Source: Clostridium sp. CAG:413 (lineage in GTDB: Bacteria; Bacillota; Clostridia; Oscillospirales; Acutalibacteraceae). From it: a DNA stretch of 17,936 bases. The position numbers and the translations under genes were made by a program. Positions 7,814 through 14,928 of the stretch are shown in pieces. The notes under the pieces are model-generated. The model did not search any database. It saw nothing but the letters and a program-made list of their open reading frames with translations, and was not told the origin of the DNA. The first letter of the stretch is position 1, and each line of letters begins with the position of its first letter. The stretch covers positions 12,937 through 30,872 of the forward strand of contig FR888234.1 in assembly GCA_000431775.1 (NCBI GenBank), given 5' to 3'.

Positions 7814-8025
7814 GCGTTGAGAATCTTGCCGAAAAATTGAGGTTGTCTGTGAGAGGGAGTCACTTGACTGCAAGCCGACAGTTATATAATCGCAGATCGG
7901 CAATTTCATCGTAGGGGATGACGTCCCCGGCATCCAGCAGAATATTTGGAAATTCAAAATACGCCTAACTGACTTACCTGTATACCGATAACAACATTCA
8001 GTGATTTCTTATTGCCTCACATAGA
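7814..8025. other. Gene-free spacer between convergent operons
   Basis: Together with the flanking terminators this makes a gap of just over 300 nt without a convincing gene. It is AT-richer than its surroundings. It holds a GC-rich palindromic motif (7914-7935), a separated TTGCCGA/TCGGCAA pair, and a TTGACT/TATAAT pair (7864-7890) with a poor 15-nt spacing. No protein-coding frame has a ribosome site. Confidence 0.5.
7914..7935. repeat. Short GC-rich palindromic motif, possible dispersed repeat
   Basis: GGGGA (7914-7918) can pair with TCCCC (7924-7928), or alternatively GGATG (7916-7920) with CATCC (7931-7935). The GTAGGGG start resembles short dispersed intergenic repeats I associate with gut Clostridia genomes. 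There is one copy only in this window. Confidence 0.3.
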
Positions 8026-8056
8026 GAAACCCTGCCGCTCGCGATGGGCGACAGGG
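8026..8056 (-). terminator. Terminator of the MarR/ABC/ABM operon (moderate)
   Basis: Minus-strand hairpin: CCCTG (8030-8034) pairs with CAGGG (8052-8056) and CGCTC (8036-8040) pairs with GGGCG (8046-8050, one G-U), with one mismatch and a 5-nt loop. A weak T-rich stretch (TTTCTCT) follows on the minus strand. It lies just downstream of the ABM gene stop. Confidence 0.55.
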
Positions 8057-8061
8057 ATATT

Positions 8062-8391
8062 TTATCTTCTTATAAATTTTTCGTCATTTTGCGGCGATTC
8101 ATCCTCGGAGGTGAAGCGCTTGACCCGCATATGCAGGTCGTATTTCTCACGCAATTCGGCTATGCGCACCATCATGGGCGAGGCGTGGTGGGCGTCGAGC
8201 GCCGCCTGATCCGCCCAAGAATCTATGAGCAGCACCGTCTCCGGGTCGCTCGTCGGGAAAAAATACTCATATTGCAGGTTGCCGCTCTCCTGCCGTATCA
8301 GTTCGGCGGTGCCGCTGCTCTCCATCTCCTCGGCGAAGCGGCGTGCGCTGCCGCTAACGCCTGTGTAGTAAAGATTAACGGTTATGCTCAT
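8062..8391 (-). CDS. ABM-family putative quinol monooxygenase (YgiN-like)
   Basis: 109-residue cytoplasmic protein of the antibiotic biosynthesis monooxygenase (ABM) dimeric alpha/beta-barrel family. It shows the usual N-terminal beta strand (MSITVNLYY), an alternating middle (QYEYFFPTSDPETVLLIDSW) and the diagnostic helix WADQAALDAHHASPMM (about 59-74). The last 20 residues are polar and probably disordered. Family members act on quinols or other small aromatics without a cofactor, and many are of unknown function. It starts 12 nt after the ABC subunit stop; the ribosome site AAAAGGAG overlaps that stop, so it is co-expressed with the exporter and may modify the exported compound or counter its redox stress (inference). 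Confidence 0.8.
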   Translation of the reverse strand: MSITVNLYYTGVSGSARRFAEEMESSGTAELIRQESGNLQYEYFFPTSDPETVLLIDSWADQAALDAHHASPMMVRIAELREKYDLHMRVKRFTSEDESPQNDEKFIRR

Positions 8392-8403
8392 GCTGTACTC
8401 CTT

Positions 8404-10326
8404 TTAATCCAGCTCAAACTGACCCGTATAGAGCTGATAATACTTGCCCTGCTGCGCGATAAGGTCGTCGTGGCTGCCGCGCTCGATTATCTCGCCGTGC
8501 TCGAGCACCATTATCGCGTCGGAATTCCTGACCGTCGAGAGGCGATGGGCTATGACAAACACCGTCCTGCCCTCCATGAGCTTATCCATGCCCTTCTCGA
8601 TAAGGCGCTCCGTCCTCGTGTCTATCGAGCTTGTCGCTTCGTCGAGAATGAGCACGGGCGGGTCGGCTACCGCCGCTCTCGCGCCCCCCGCCGCTCTCGC
8701 AATGGCGAGGAGCTGGCGCTGACCCTGCGAGAGATTCACGCCGTCGCCGGTTATCATCGTATTGTAGCCCTCGGGCAGGCGGGTTATGAACGAATCGGCG
8801 TTTGCGAGCTTCGCCGCCGCCACTATCTCGTCATCCGTCGCGTCAAGCCTGCCGTAGGCGATGTTGTCCCTGACCGTGCCCGTGAAGAGGTGGGTGTCCT
8901 GGAGCACCATGCCCATCGAGCGGCGCAGGTCGGCCTTCTTTATCTTCTTGATATTGATGCCGTCATAGGTTATTTTGCCCTCGGTGACATCGTAAAATCT
9001 GTTGACAAGGTTGGTGATCGTGGTCTTGCCCGCGCCCGTCGAGCCGACAAAGGCAATCTTCTGCCCCGGCATCGCATAGAGCGAGACGTGCTTCAAAACG
9101 GTCTTTTGGCCGTCGTAGCTGAAGCTGACGTCGTGGAAGCGCACGTCGCCCCTCCACTCGGTATAGGTTATCGTGCCGTCGCCGTGCGGATGCTTCCACG
9201 CCCAGACTCCCGTCCTCTCGCTGCACTCGGTCAGGCTGCCGTCGGGTGCTTTTTTAGCGTTGACGAGGGTAACGTAGCCGTCGTCCGCCTCGGGCGGGGT
9301 GTCGATTATCTCAAATATACGCTCAGCGCCCGCAAGCGCCATGATGATATTGTTAAACTGCTGCGATATCTGTGTTATCGGCTGGAAGAACTGCTTGGTG
9401 TAAGTGAGGAACGCCAGCAGAGTGCCGACGGTTATGGCAAAGAGCGAGCCTTGAGGCAGGGCAACTATCAGCACCGAGCCGAGCATAGCGACCGCGGCGT
9501 AGGTGAGGTAGGAGATATTGCCCATTATCGGCATCAGCACGCTCGCAAAAGTGTGAGCGTTGGTCGAGGCGTGGCGCAGCCTGCCGTTTATCACGCTGAA
9601 ATCGGCATTCGCCCTCTGCTCGTGGCAGAATACCTTGACTACCTTTTGGCCCTCGATGAATTCCTCGATATAGCCGTTGACGTCGCCGACGCATTTCTGC
9701 TGCTCACGGAAGTATCTTGCGCTGCGTGAGCCGAGGAATTTGATAGCGCCGAACGCCATTACAAGCATCACGAGCACCACGAGCATGAGCAGCGGGCTGA
9801 GCCGCAGCATCATGGCAAATGTGCCTATGACCGTCACGACGGAGGAGACAAGCTGCACGAGGCTCTGGCTGATGCACTCCCTGAGAGCGTCAACGTCGTT
9901 TGTGTATCGGCTCATAAGCTCGCCGTGGGTGTGGGTGTCAAAGAAGCTCACGGGCAGATCCTGCATATGGTTGAAGAGGTCGGCTCTGATGGTGTTCAGC
10001 GTATTTTGCGAGACCTGGAGCATTATGCGCGAATAGCCGAACGAGCTGAGCACACCCGCGATATATATGCCCGCAAGGAGGGCGAGCGTCTTTGCCAGCG
10101 GGGCAAGCAGCTCACGGGTGATGCCGCTGCCGACGAGCGGGAGCAGGTAATCGTCCGTTATGCTCTTGATGAAATATGTGCCCGCCACTCCCGCTGCCGC
10201 GCTCATTGCGACGAGCAGGAATACAAGAATGAGCAGGAATTTGGACTTGCCGAGGTAGCCGAGCAGCCTTGCAAAGGTCGCCCCGACATTCTTTGGCTTC
10301 TGAAATCCGTGTTTCGGCGGTGCCAT
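8404..10326 (-). CDS. ABC exporter subunit, catalytic half of a heterodimer (TM288/LmrD/BmrD type)
   Basis: 640-residue fused membrane and ATP-binding half-transporter. Six transmembrane helices lie within residues 28-330. The ATPase has Walker A GSTGAGKTT (428-436), signature LSQGQ (532-536), Walker B ending in catalytic Glu563 (LILDEATSSID) and H-loop His594. A non-canonical LSQGQ plus intact catalytic residues marks the active half of heterodimeric exporters. A linker insertion of about 50 residues (about 345-395, with GVWAWKHPHGDG) precedes the nucleotide-binding domain. A six-residue insertion (547-552 region, from an 18-bp tandem duplication) lies between signature and Walker B: LSQGQ-to-LDE is 32 residues, against 26 in its partner. 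The start codon overlaps the partner's stop as TAATG. It probably exports drugs or lipophilic compounds. Confidence 0.92.
   Translation of the reverse strand: MAPPKHGFQKPKNVGATFARLLGYLGKSKFLLILVFLLVAMSAAAGVAGTYFIKSITDDYLLPLVGSGITRELLAPLAKTLALLAGIYIAGVLSSFGYSRIMLQVSQNTLNTIRADLFNHMQDLPVSFFDTHTHGELMSRYTNDVDALRECISQSLVQLVSSVVTVIGTFAMMLRLSPLLMLVVLVMLVMAFGAIKFLGSRSARYFREQQKCVGDVNGYIEEFIEGQKVVKVFCHEQRANADFSVINGRLRHASTNAHTFASVLMPIMGNISYLTYAAVAMLGSVLIVALPQGSLFAITVGTLLAFLTYTKQFFQPITQISQQFNNIIMALAGAERIFEIIDTPPEADDGYVTLVNAKKAPDGSLTECSERTGVWAWKHPHGDGTITYTEWRGDVRFHDVSFSYDGQKTVLKHVSLYAMPGQKIAFVGSTGAGKTTITNLVNRFYDVTEGKITYDGINIKKIKKADLRRSMGMVLQDTHLFTGTVRDNIAYGRLDATDDEIVAAAKLANADSFITRLPEGYNTMITGDGVNLSQGQRQLLAIARAAGGARAAVADPPVLILDEATSSIDTRTERLIEKGMDKLMEGRTVFVIAHRLSTVRNSDAIMVLEHGEIIERGSHDDLIAQQGKYYQLYTGQFELD
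8665..8700 (-). repeat. 18-bp tandem duplication inside the catalytic ABC subunit
   Basis: Two adjacent 18-nt units (8683-8700 and 8665-8682 in reading order) share the first 13 bases, GCGAGAGCGGCGG, and 15 of 18 overall. They encode ARAAGG then ARAAVA, adding exactly six residues in frame. Confidence 0.85.
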
Positions 10327-12065
10327 TATGCCACGCTCCCTTCCTGCTGTGATTTATAGACTTCGGTATAGATCTCGTTGGTGCCGAGCAGCTCCTCGTG
10401 GGTGCCGACGGCGTTTATCCTGCCGTCGTCGAGCACGATTATCCTGTCGGCGTGCTCAACGGAGCTGATGCGCTGAGCCACGATTATTGTGGTCACGTCG
10501 CCGTGATTCGCCTTGAAGCCGCTGCGGATCTTAGCGTCCGTTGCGGTGTCCACGGCGCTGGTGCTGTCGTCAAGAATGAGCACCTTGGGGGATTTGAGCA
10601 GCGCTCTCGCGATACAAATTCGCTGCTTCTGACCGCCCGAGAGATTTGTGCCGCCCTGCCCGAGGTAGGTGTTGTAGCCGTCGGGGAACGAGGTGATGAA
10701 GTCATGTGCCTGAGCTACGCGGCAAGCCTGCTCTATCTGCTCCATAGTGGCGTTCTCATTGCCCCAGCGGAGATTTTCTTCTATCGTGCCGCTGAAAAGG
10801 ACGTTGACTTGCAGCACCATGGCGACCGCGTTGCGGAGATTGTCGAGCTTATAATCCTTGACGGATCTGCCGCCGACCTTGACATCGCCCTCGGTCACGT
10901 CATAGAGCCTCGGAATAAGCTGCACGAGGGTGGTCTTAGCCGAGCCTGTGCCGCCTATAACGCCTATCGTCTCGCCCGAGCGTATGTGCAGGTCGATATT
11001 GTCGAGCACATTCTTTTGGCCGTCCGCTTTGTATTTGAAGCTCACACCGTCGAAGTCGATGCTGCCGTCGGCGACTTGAAGCTCGGGGTCTGCATCTGCG
11101 TCGCTGATATCGGGCTGTTCGTTTAGCACCTCAACCACTCTGGTGAGCGAAGCTCTCGACATAACGCCCATGACGAATATCATTGATATCATCATCAGCG
11201 ACATGAGTATCTGAGTGACATAGGTGATGAACGCCGTGAGATCCGCGACCGTCATCACGCCCTCGATAACGTGCTGACCGCCTATCCAGAATATCGAGAT
11301 AATGCAGGCATAGACCGTCAGCGACATGAGCGGGCTTGCGAGGATAAGCACCTTCTCGGCGGATATCGAAGCGTCCTTTAATTCGTCGTTGGAGAGCTTG
11401 AATTTATCCTTCTCATACTGCGCTCTGACAAACGCTTTGATAACTCTCATGGCTATGAGGTTTTCCTGCACCGAGGAATTCAGCCCGTCGAATTTCTTCA
11501 TCATCCGCTTGAATCTCGGCAGGGCGATGCTGCCCATAATGCCGAGGAATATCAGCAGAAACGGGATAGCTATGAGGAATATCCTCGCAAGGGGGGCGTT
11601 GATCCTGTGGGCATAGATAAACGACATTACAAACAGCAGCGGCGCCCTGAGGACTATACGCAAGGCCATTGTATACGCCATCTGCATGGTGTTGACGTCG
11701 GTGGTCATCCTCGTCACGAGCGAAGCAGTGCTGAATCGGTCGATATTCGAGAATGAGAAGCTCTGAATTTTGGCAAAGACCGCCTCCCTGATGTTGGAGC
11801 CGAAGCCCATGCCCGCCTTTGCCGCAAATCTTGCCGCCAGCGAGCCGCTCACGAGCGAAGCGACCGCCATGAGGATCATCTTGACGCCCCGGCGGACTAT
11901 ATAATCCATGCCCGCGCCGCCCTGAATGCCGGTATTCACCATATCCGACATGACGAATGGGAGCTGCACCTCCATGAGCACCTCAATGAGTATCATCAGC
12001 GGCGAAAGAACGGAAACGAGCCTGTAGCCCTTGGTCTTTGAGACTATGGCTTTAATCATTTTCAT
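10326..12065 (-). CDS. ABC exporter subunit, degenerate half of a heterodimer (TM287/LmrC/BmrC type)
   Basis: 579-residue half-transporter with six predicted transmembrane helices in residues 15-305 and one nucleotide-binding domain. Walker A is GGTGSAKTT (371-379) and the signature is canonical LSGGQ (475-479). The Walker B acidic residue is Asp500 (LILDDSTSAVD) and the H-loop carries Gln531 (VAQRISS) in place of His. This is the degenerate-site pattern of heterodimeric exporters, complementary to the downstream partner. Two starts are possible, ATG at 12065 or ATG at 12059; AAAGGAG gives spacings of about 4 or 10 nt, so the second may be used. The gene overlaps the end of the MarR gene by 14 nt (8 nt with the second start), showing tight coupling of regulator and pump. 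Confidence 0.92.
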   Translation of the reverse strand: MKMIKAIVSKTKGYRLVSVLSPLMILIEVLMEVQLPFVMSDMVNTGIQGGAGMDYIVRRGVKMILMAVASLVSGSLAARFAAKAGMGFGSNIREAVFAKIQSFSFSNIDRFSTASLVTRMTTDVNTMQMAYTMALRIVLRAPLLFVMSFIYAHRINAPLARIFLIAIPFLLIFLGIMGSIALPRFKRMMKKFDGLNSSVQENLIAMRVIKAFVRAQYEKDKFKLSNDELKDASISAEKVLILASPLMSLTVYACIISIFWIGGQHVIEGVMTVADLTAFITYVTQILMSLMMISMIFVMGVMSRASLTRVVEVLNEQPDISDADADPELQVADGSIDFDGVSFKYKADGQKNVLDNIDLHIRSGETIGVIGGTGSAKTTLVQLIPRLYDVTEGDVKVGGRSVKDYKLDNLRNAVAMVLQVNVLFSGTIEENLRWGNENATMEQIEQACRVAQAHDFITSFPDGYNTYLGQGGTNLSGGQKQRICIARALLKSPKVLILDDSTSAVDTATDAKIRSGFKANHGDVTTIIVAQRISSVEHADRIIVLDDGRINAVGTHEELLGTNEIYTEVYKSQQEGSVA

Positions 12066-12567
12066 CCCTCTCCTTTTCCTTTTTAATAATATCTTTCATC
12101 ATTTCTCTCTCGCTCAGCTCACCGACCGAGAGATTGCGGGCCATACGGCTGAGCATGGCGAGCAGCTGCTCTGTCTCCTGCTCCGTGAAGCCCTCAAACA
12201 TAATATCGTCTATCCTGTCGCATTCCTTGCGCCCCGCCATAAACGCCCGTCTGCCGCTCTCGGTAACGCTCAGGCGGTTTATGCGGCGGTCGTTCTCATC
12301 CTCACGCCGCTCGACGAAGCCTGCCTTGCAAAGGCGCTTTATGCTCGTGGCGACGCTTGCGGGCGAAACGCCCAGCGCCTCGGAAAGCTCCACCTGTGAG
12401 CAGTCCCCGTGTGCTATCAGATACTCCATCAGCTCCGGCTGCCCGCGGTAGAGGTGCAGGTGCGACACCGCCATTGATATCCTGTAGCGGTGCAGCAGCC
12501 CTACTCTGCAAAGCTCACGGACGGTGCGGCGGCACATTTCCTTATCTATGACTATCGCTCCTTTCAT
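12052..12567 (-). CDS. MarR-family transcriptional regulator
   Basis: Winged-helix repressor that probably controls its own operon and the ABC exporter. The recognition helix region is QVELSEALGVSPASVATSIKR, followed by the wing motif REDENDRRINRLSVTESGR (DxRxxxLxxTxxGR pattern of MarR proteins). The C-terminal helix is charged (KDIIKKEKERDEND). The start is uncertain. ATG at 12567 gives 171 residues but lacks a ribosome site. The strong AAAGGAG at 12558-12564 lies downstream of that ATG and 20 nt before the next ATG (12537, MCRRTVREL), with an ATA codon at the optimal 8-nt distance. A palindromic operator lies just upstream. Ligand unknown. Confidence 0.85.
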   Translation of the reverse strand: MKGAIVIDKEMCRRTVRELCRVGLLHRYRISMAVSHLHLYRGQPELMEYLIAHGDCSQVELSEALGVSPASVATSIKRLCKAGFVERREDENDRRINRLSVTESGRRAFMAGRKECDRIDDIMFEGFTEQETEQLLAMLSRMARNLSVGELSEREMMKDIIKKEKERDEND

Positions 12568-12588
12568 TATTATCGGCAATTAATTAGT

Positions 12589-12605
12589 CGGTTAATAGTT
12601 AACCG
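12589..12605. promoter_or_regulatory. Palindromic operator, probable MarR binding site
   Basis: A perfect 7-bp inverted repeat, CGGTTAA (12589-12595) and TTAACCG (12599-12605), with a 3-nt spacer. A second overlapping pair, GTTAA (12598-12602) and TTAAC (12607-12611), extends it. Size and TTAA-rich composition fit MarR operators and it lies directly upstream of the marR-type gene. A possible -10 box GATAAT (12569-12574, minus) places the operator over the -35 region; an alternative promoter is TTGACT (12645-12650) and TAAACT (12622-12627), spacing 17. Confidence 0.6.
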
Positions 12606-12628
12606 TTTAACTTTCTTTTGAAGTTTAA

Positions 12629-12656
12629 CGCCTCCCGACCGAAAAGTCAAGAGGCG
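12629..12656 (-). terminator. Hairpin after the cytoplasmic metallophosphoesterase gene (weak terminator)
   Basis: CGCCTC (12629-12634) pairs with GAGGCG (12651-12656), with an inner GAC/GTC pair across a CC/AA internal loop. Only a short TTAAACTT follows on the minus strand, so efficiency is doubtful. A TTGACT promoter element for the MarR operon lies inside the hairpin. Confidence 0.4.
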
Positions 12657-12684
12657 CAGTTTAATTTTAACAAATAGTTCAGAT

Positions 12685-13377
12685 TTATCTCGCCACTTCG
12701 CCCGTTATCGCGTTTATCACGTTTTGGAACACCGCAACGTGGGAGGCGGAGATATATTTATCGAGATGCATTGAGCCGAAGAACCAGCGCCTGAAGCGGC
12801 AGGATTCCGACAGCTCCTCAAGATAGGTGTTGAGACCCGTGACGCTCGCCGTCTCCGAATCCTTGAGCATCAGGAAGCTCTTTATCTTGACGGGCGGCTC
12901 GTGGGTGATAATATAATCGACCCTGCAATTCTGCTTCTCGAGATTGGCCGCACCCTCAAGCAGCTCCTCGCGGCTGGGGAATTCCTCCCTCGACCAGGCG
13001 TTCTCCTCAAAGCGGATATCAATGTCGGGGCTTTCGCCGCCGCCCATGGTGAAGAAGGTCATGTTGTCTATACGGAAGACCTGCCCTCTCATCAGGTGAT
13101 AGAGATTGCCGCAGATATGGTGCACCTTCCCGCCGCACCACTCGGTGACGGGGTAAGCGTTCAACAGCTCAAAATTCTCGTGAGTGCCGTCGATAAAGCA
13201 AATGTTATATTTCTTTGAGCCGAGTTTCTTCAGCGTCTTTTGCTCCGCCTTGCTGTTATCCCAAACGAAGCCGAAATCGCCGCAGATTATCAGCGTATCG
13301 CCCTTTTTAAGGCGTTTTACAGCGGGGGAATCAAAGCGGGCTATATCGCCGTGCATATCCCCGGTAACGTAAACCAT
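12685..13377 (-). CDS. Cytoplasmic calcineurin-like metallophosphoesterase with altered active-site motifs
   Basis: 230-residue protein without signal peptide. The calcineurin-like motif order is clear: GDMHGD (6-11), GDFG, an Asn-His-Glu-type block DGTHEN, THEPP (HE of the fourth motif) and a final FFGSMHLD where GHxH is usual. Two positions differ from the canonical set: Asn becomes Thr in GNHE, and the first His of GHxH becomes Ser. Many short Clostridial relatives resemble this protein, so the changes may be a subfamily trait rather than decay; I cannot check that here. The ATG has AAAAAAGGAG 7 nt upstream and the gene has its own promoter and is probably monocistronic. Substrate unknown; phosphodiester or phosphoprotein hydrolysis is possible. 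Confidence 0.82.
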   Translation of the reverse strand: MVYVTGDMHGDIARFDSPAVKRLKKGDTLIICGDFGFVWDNSKAEQKTLKKLGSKKYNICFIDGTHENFELLNAYPVTEWCGGKVHHICGNLYHLMRGQVFRIDNMTFFTMGGGESPDIDIRFEENAWSREEFPSREELLEGAANLEKQNCRVDYIITHEPPVKIKSFLMLKDSETASVTGLNTYLEELSESCRFRRWFFGSMHLDKYISASHVAVFQNVINAITGEVAR

Positions 13378-13408
13378 ACGGAAGCTCCTTTTTTATGTGC
13401 TACCTTAA

Positions 13409-13437
13409 ATAATAACGCAATGCGGCGAAAAAATCAA
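13409..13437 (-). promoter_or_regulatory. Sigma-A promoter of the metallophosphoesterase gene
   Basis: On the minus strand TTGATT (13432-13437) and TATTAT (13409-13414) are separated by exactly 17 nt, 32 nt before the start codon. Confidence 0.65.
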
Positions 13438-13476
13438 GGATAAAGAGCCGAAGAAACAAAAAATTCATTTTTACTG

Positions 13477-13505
13477 TTTATTTTTCCCTCATTATATGAT
13501 ATACT
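13477..13505 (+). promoter_or_regulatory. Extended -10 promoter of the D,D-carboxypeptidase gene
   Basis: TATACT (13500-13505) is preceded by TGA, an extended -10; a weak -35 TTTATT (13477-13482) lies 17 nt upstream. The start codon is 42 nt downstream of the -10 box. Confidence 0.55.
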
Positions 13506-13547
13506 GAACGGAGTGTCATAAATAATTTTATAGGTGAGAAATAACAT

Positions 13548-14909
13548 ATGAGAAAAGTAATTTGCTCAATTTTATGCGCCGTCACGGTGATCCTTTCCGT
13601 ATTCATACCCGCCGGCGCGGCCTATGACGCCGAGATGGAGAAGCTGGGGCTTTATTCCGAATGCCTGCTGCTCATGAGCGCCGACAACGGCGAGGTAATA
13701 TTCGCAAAGAACGAGACGATGCAGTCAGCGCCCGCAAGCCTTACCAAGATAGTGACCGCTTGCGTAGTGCTCGAGAATTGCAGCGACCTGACCGCCCCCG
13801 TCACGGTGACGGAGCAGAGCCTGCATGAGCTTGACGGAACGGGCAGCTCCCTCGGCGGCCTCAAGGCGGGTGAAACGCTCAGCCTCTATGATATGCTCTG
13901 CTGCCTGCTGCTCCAGAGCGCCAACGAGGCGGCGACCACCCTCGCAAACTATGTCACGAACGGCGACAGGGCGGCGTTCATCGCCAAAATGAATGAGCTT
14001 GCCGAGCGTCTCGGCTGCACGGACAGCCACTTTGTCAACCCTCACGGCCTTGACGATGAGGATCAGTATGTTTCGGCTGAGAATATAGCCAAATTCTTCA
14101 AATATGCTCTCGAATTCCCCGCTTTTGCCGAGATAGTCGGCAAGAATTCATACACTCTGCCCGCCACCAATATGCAGGGTGAGCGCACCATCCATTCGAC
14201 CAACTTCATGCTCAACAGCGCATACAAGGACTACTACTGCAAGTATGTCAAGGGCGGCAAGACGGGCACGACTTCTCAGGCGGGGCGCTGCGTAGTGACC
14301 CTCGCCTCCAACGACGGCTACAACTATATCGGCGTTGCGATGCGCTCGATATTTGAGGATGTCGACCGTGACGGTGTGGAGGAGAACGGCGCTTTCCTCG
14401 ACTGCAAAAAGATGTTTGAGTGGGCGTTTAAGAATATCCGCCTTGTTGCGGTCTGCGACCCCGAGAAGATAGTCGCGGAGATCCCCGTCAAATATGCGAG
14501 GACCACCGATTTCGTCAGCCTCGTGCCCGCCGAGACGGTCTACAGCCTTGTGCCGACGGGGACGGATTCGGGCAGCCTGCTGATAGAGACGATACCCGAC
14601 ACCGTGCCCGAATCGGTCAATGCTCCGATAAAAGAGAGACAGGTCATCTGTAAAGGCAGAGTGCTTTACGCCGGCAAGGTCATCCGCGAGATCGACCTTG
14701 TCTCCCGCTCACAGATAAAGCGCAGCTTCTTTGCGTTCATCGGCACGGAGCTGCAAGCGCTCTTCGGCTCGTGGATATTCCGCATTGCCGTCGTCGCGGT
14801 CCTTGCGGCTCTCATAGTGCTGCTGGTGCTCCGCAGCCGCCGCGTCAAAGCAAAACGCTCGGGCAGCTTCCGCGTGCTCAACTACAACGACTTTAAAAAT
14901 CTTAAATAA
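13548..14909 (+). CDS. D-alanyl-D-alanine carboxypeptidase (peptidase S11, DacA/PBP5-like), membrane anchored
   Basis: 453-residue penicillin-binding protein that trims the terminal D-Ala from peptidoglycan stem peptides outside the membrane. It has an N-terminal signal peptide (about 1-24, ending AGAA), the three active-site motifs SLTK (Ser64-Lys67), SAN (124-126) and KTG (238-240), a C-terminal beta-rich domain of PBP5 type (about 300-385), and a transmembrane helix at 409-428 followed by a basic cytoplasmic tail (RSRRVKAKR). PBP5 itself ends in an amphipathic anchor, so the full helix plus tail is the Firmicute variant. The start has AGGTGAG upstream. The following acetyltransferase gene is 19 nt downstream, so they are probably co-transcribed. 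Confidence 0.92.
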   Translation: MRKVICSILCAVTVILSVFIPAGAAYDAEMEKLGLYSECLLLMSADNGEVIFAKNETMQSAPASLTKIVTACVVLENCSDLTAPVTVTEQSLHELDGTGSSLGGLKAGETLSLYDMLCCLLLQSANEAATTLANYVTNGDRAAFIAKMNELAERLGCTDSHFVNPHGLDDEDQYVSAENIAKFFKYALEFPAFAEIVGKNSYTLPATNMQGERTIHSTNFMLNSAYKDYYCKYVKGGKTGTTSQAGRCVVTLASNDGYNYIGVAMRSIFEDVDRDGVEENGAFLDCKKMFEWAFKNIRLVAVCDPEKIVAEIPVKYARTTDFVSLVPAETVYSLVPTGTDSGSLLIETIPDTVPESVNAPIKERQVICKGRVLYAGKVIREIDLVSRSQIKRSFFAFIGTELQALFGSWIFRIAVVAVLAALIVLLVLRSRRVKAKRSGSFRVLNYNDFKNLK

Positions 14910-14928
14910 TAATTTCGGAGGAACTAAC

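Noticed and set aside
7864..7890. TTGACT and TATAAT pair that could start a small RNA
   Set aside because: The spacer is only 15 nt and no gene, hairpin or terminator for a plus-strand transcript follows before the convergent operon.
8044..9729. 561-codon open frame on the plus strand opposite the ABC exporter
   Set aside because: It is antisense to a gene with complete ABC motifs. The translation is rich in Arg, His, Ala and Val with no domain, and it has no ribosome site; it is a by-product of GC-rich codon use.
13441..13547. Possible riboswitch or RNA leader before the D,D-carboxypeptidase gene
   Set aside because: The leader after the promoter is only about 40 nt and shows no stable stem; too short for a riboswitch.
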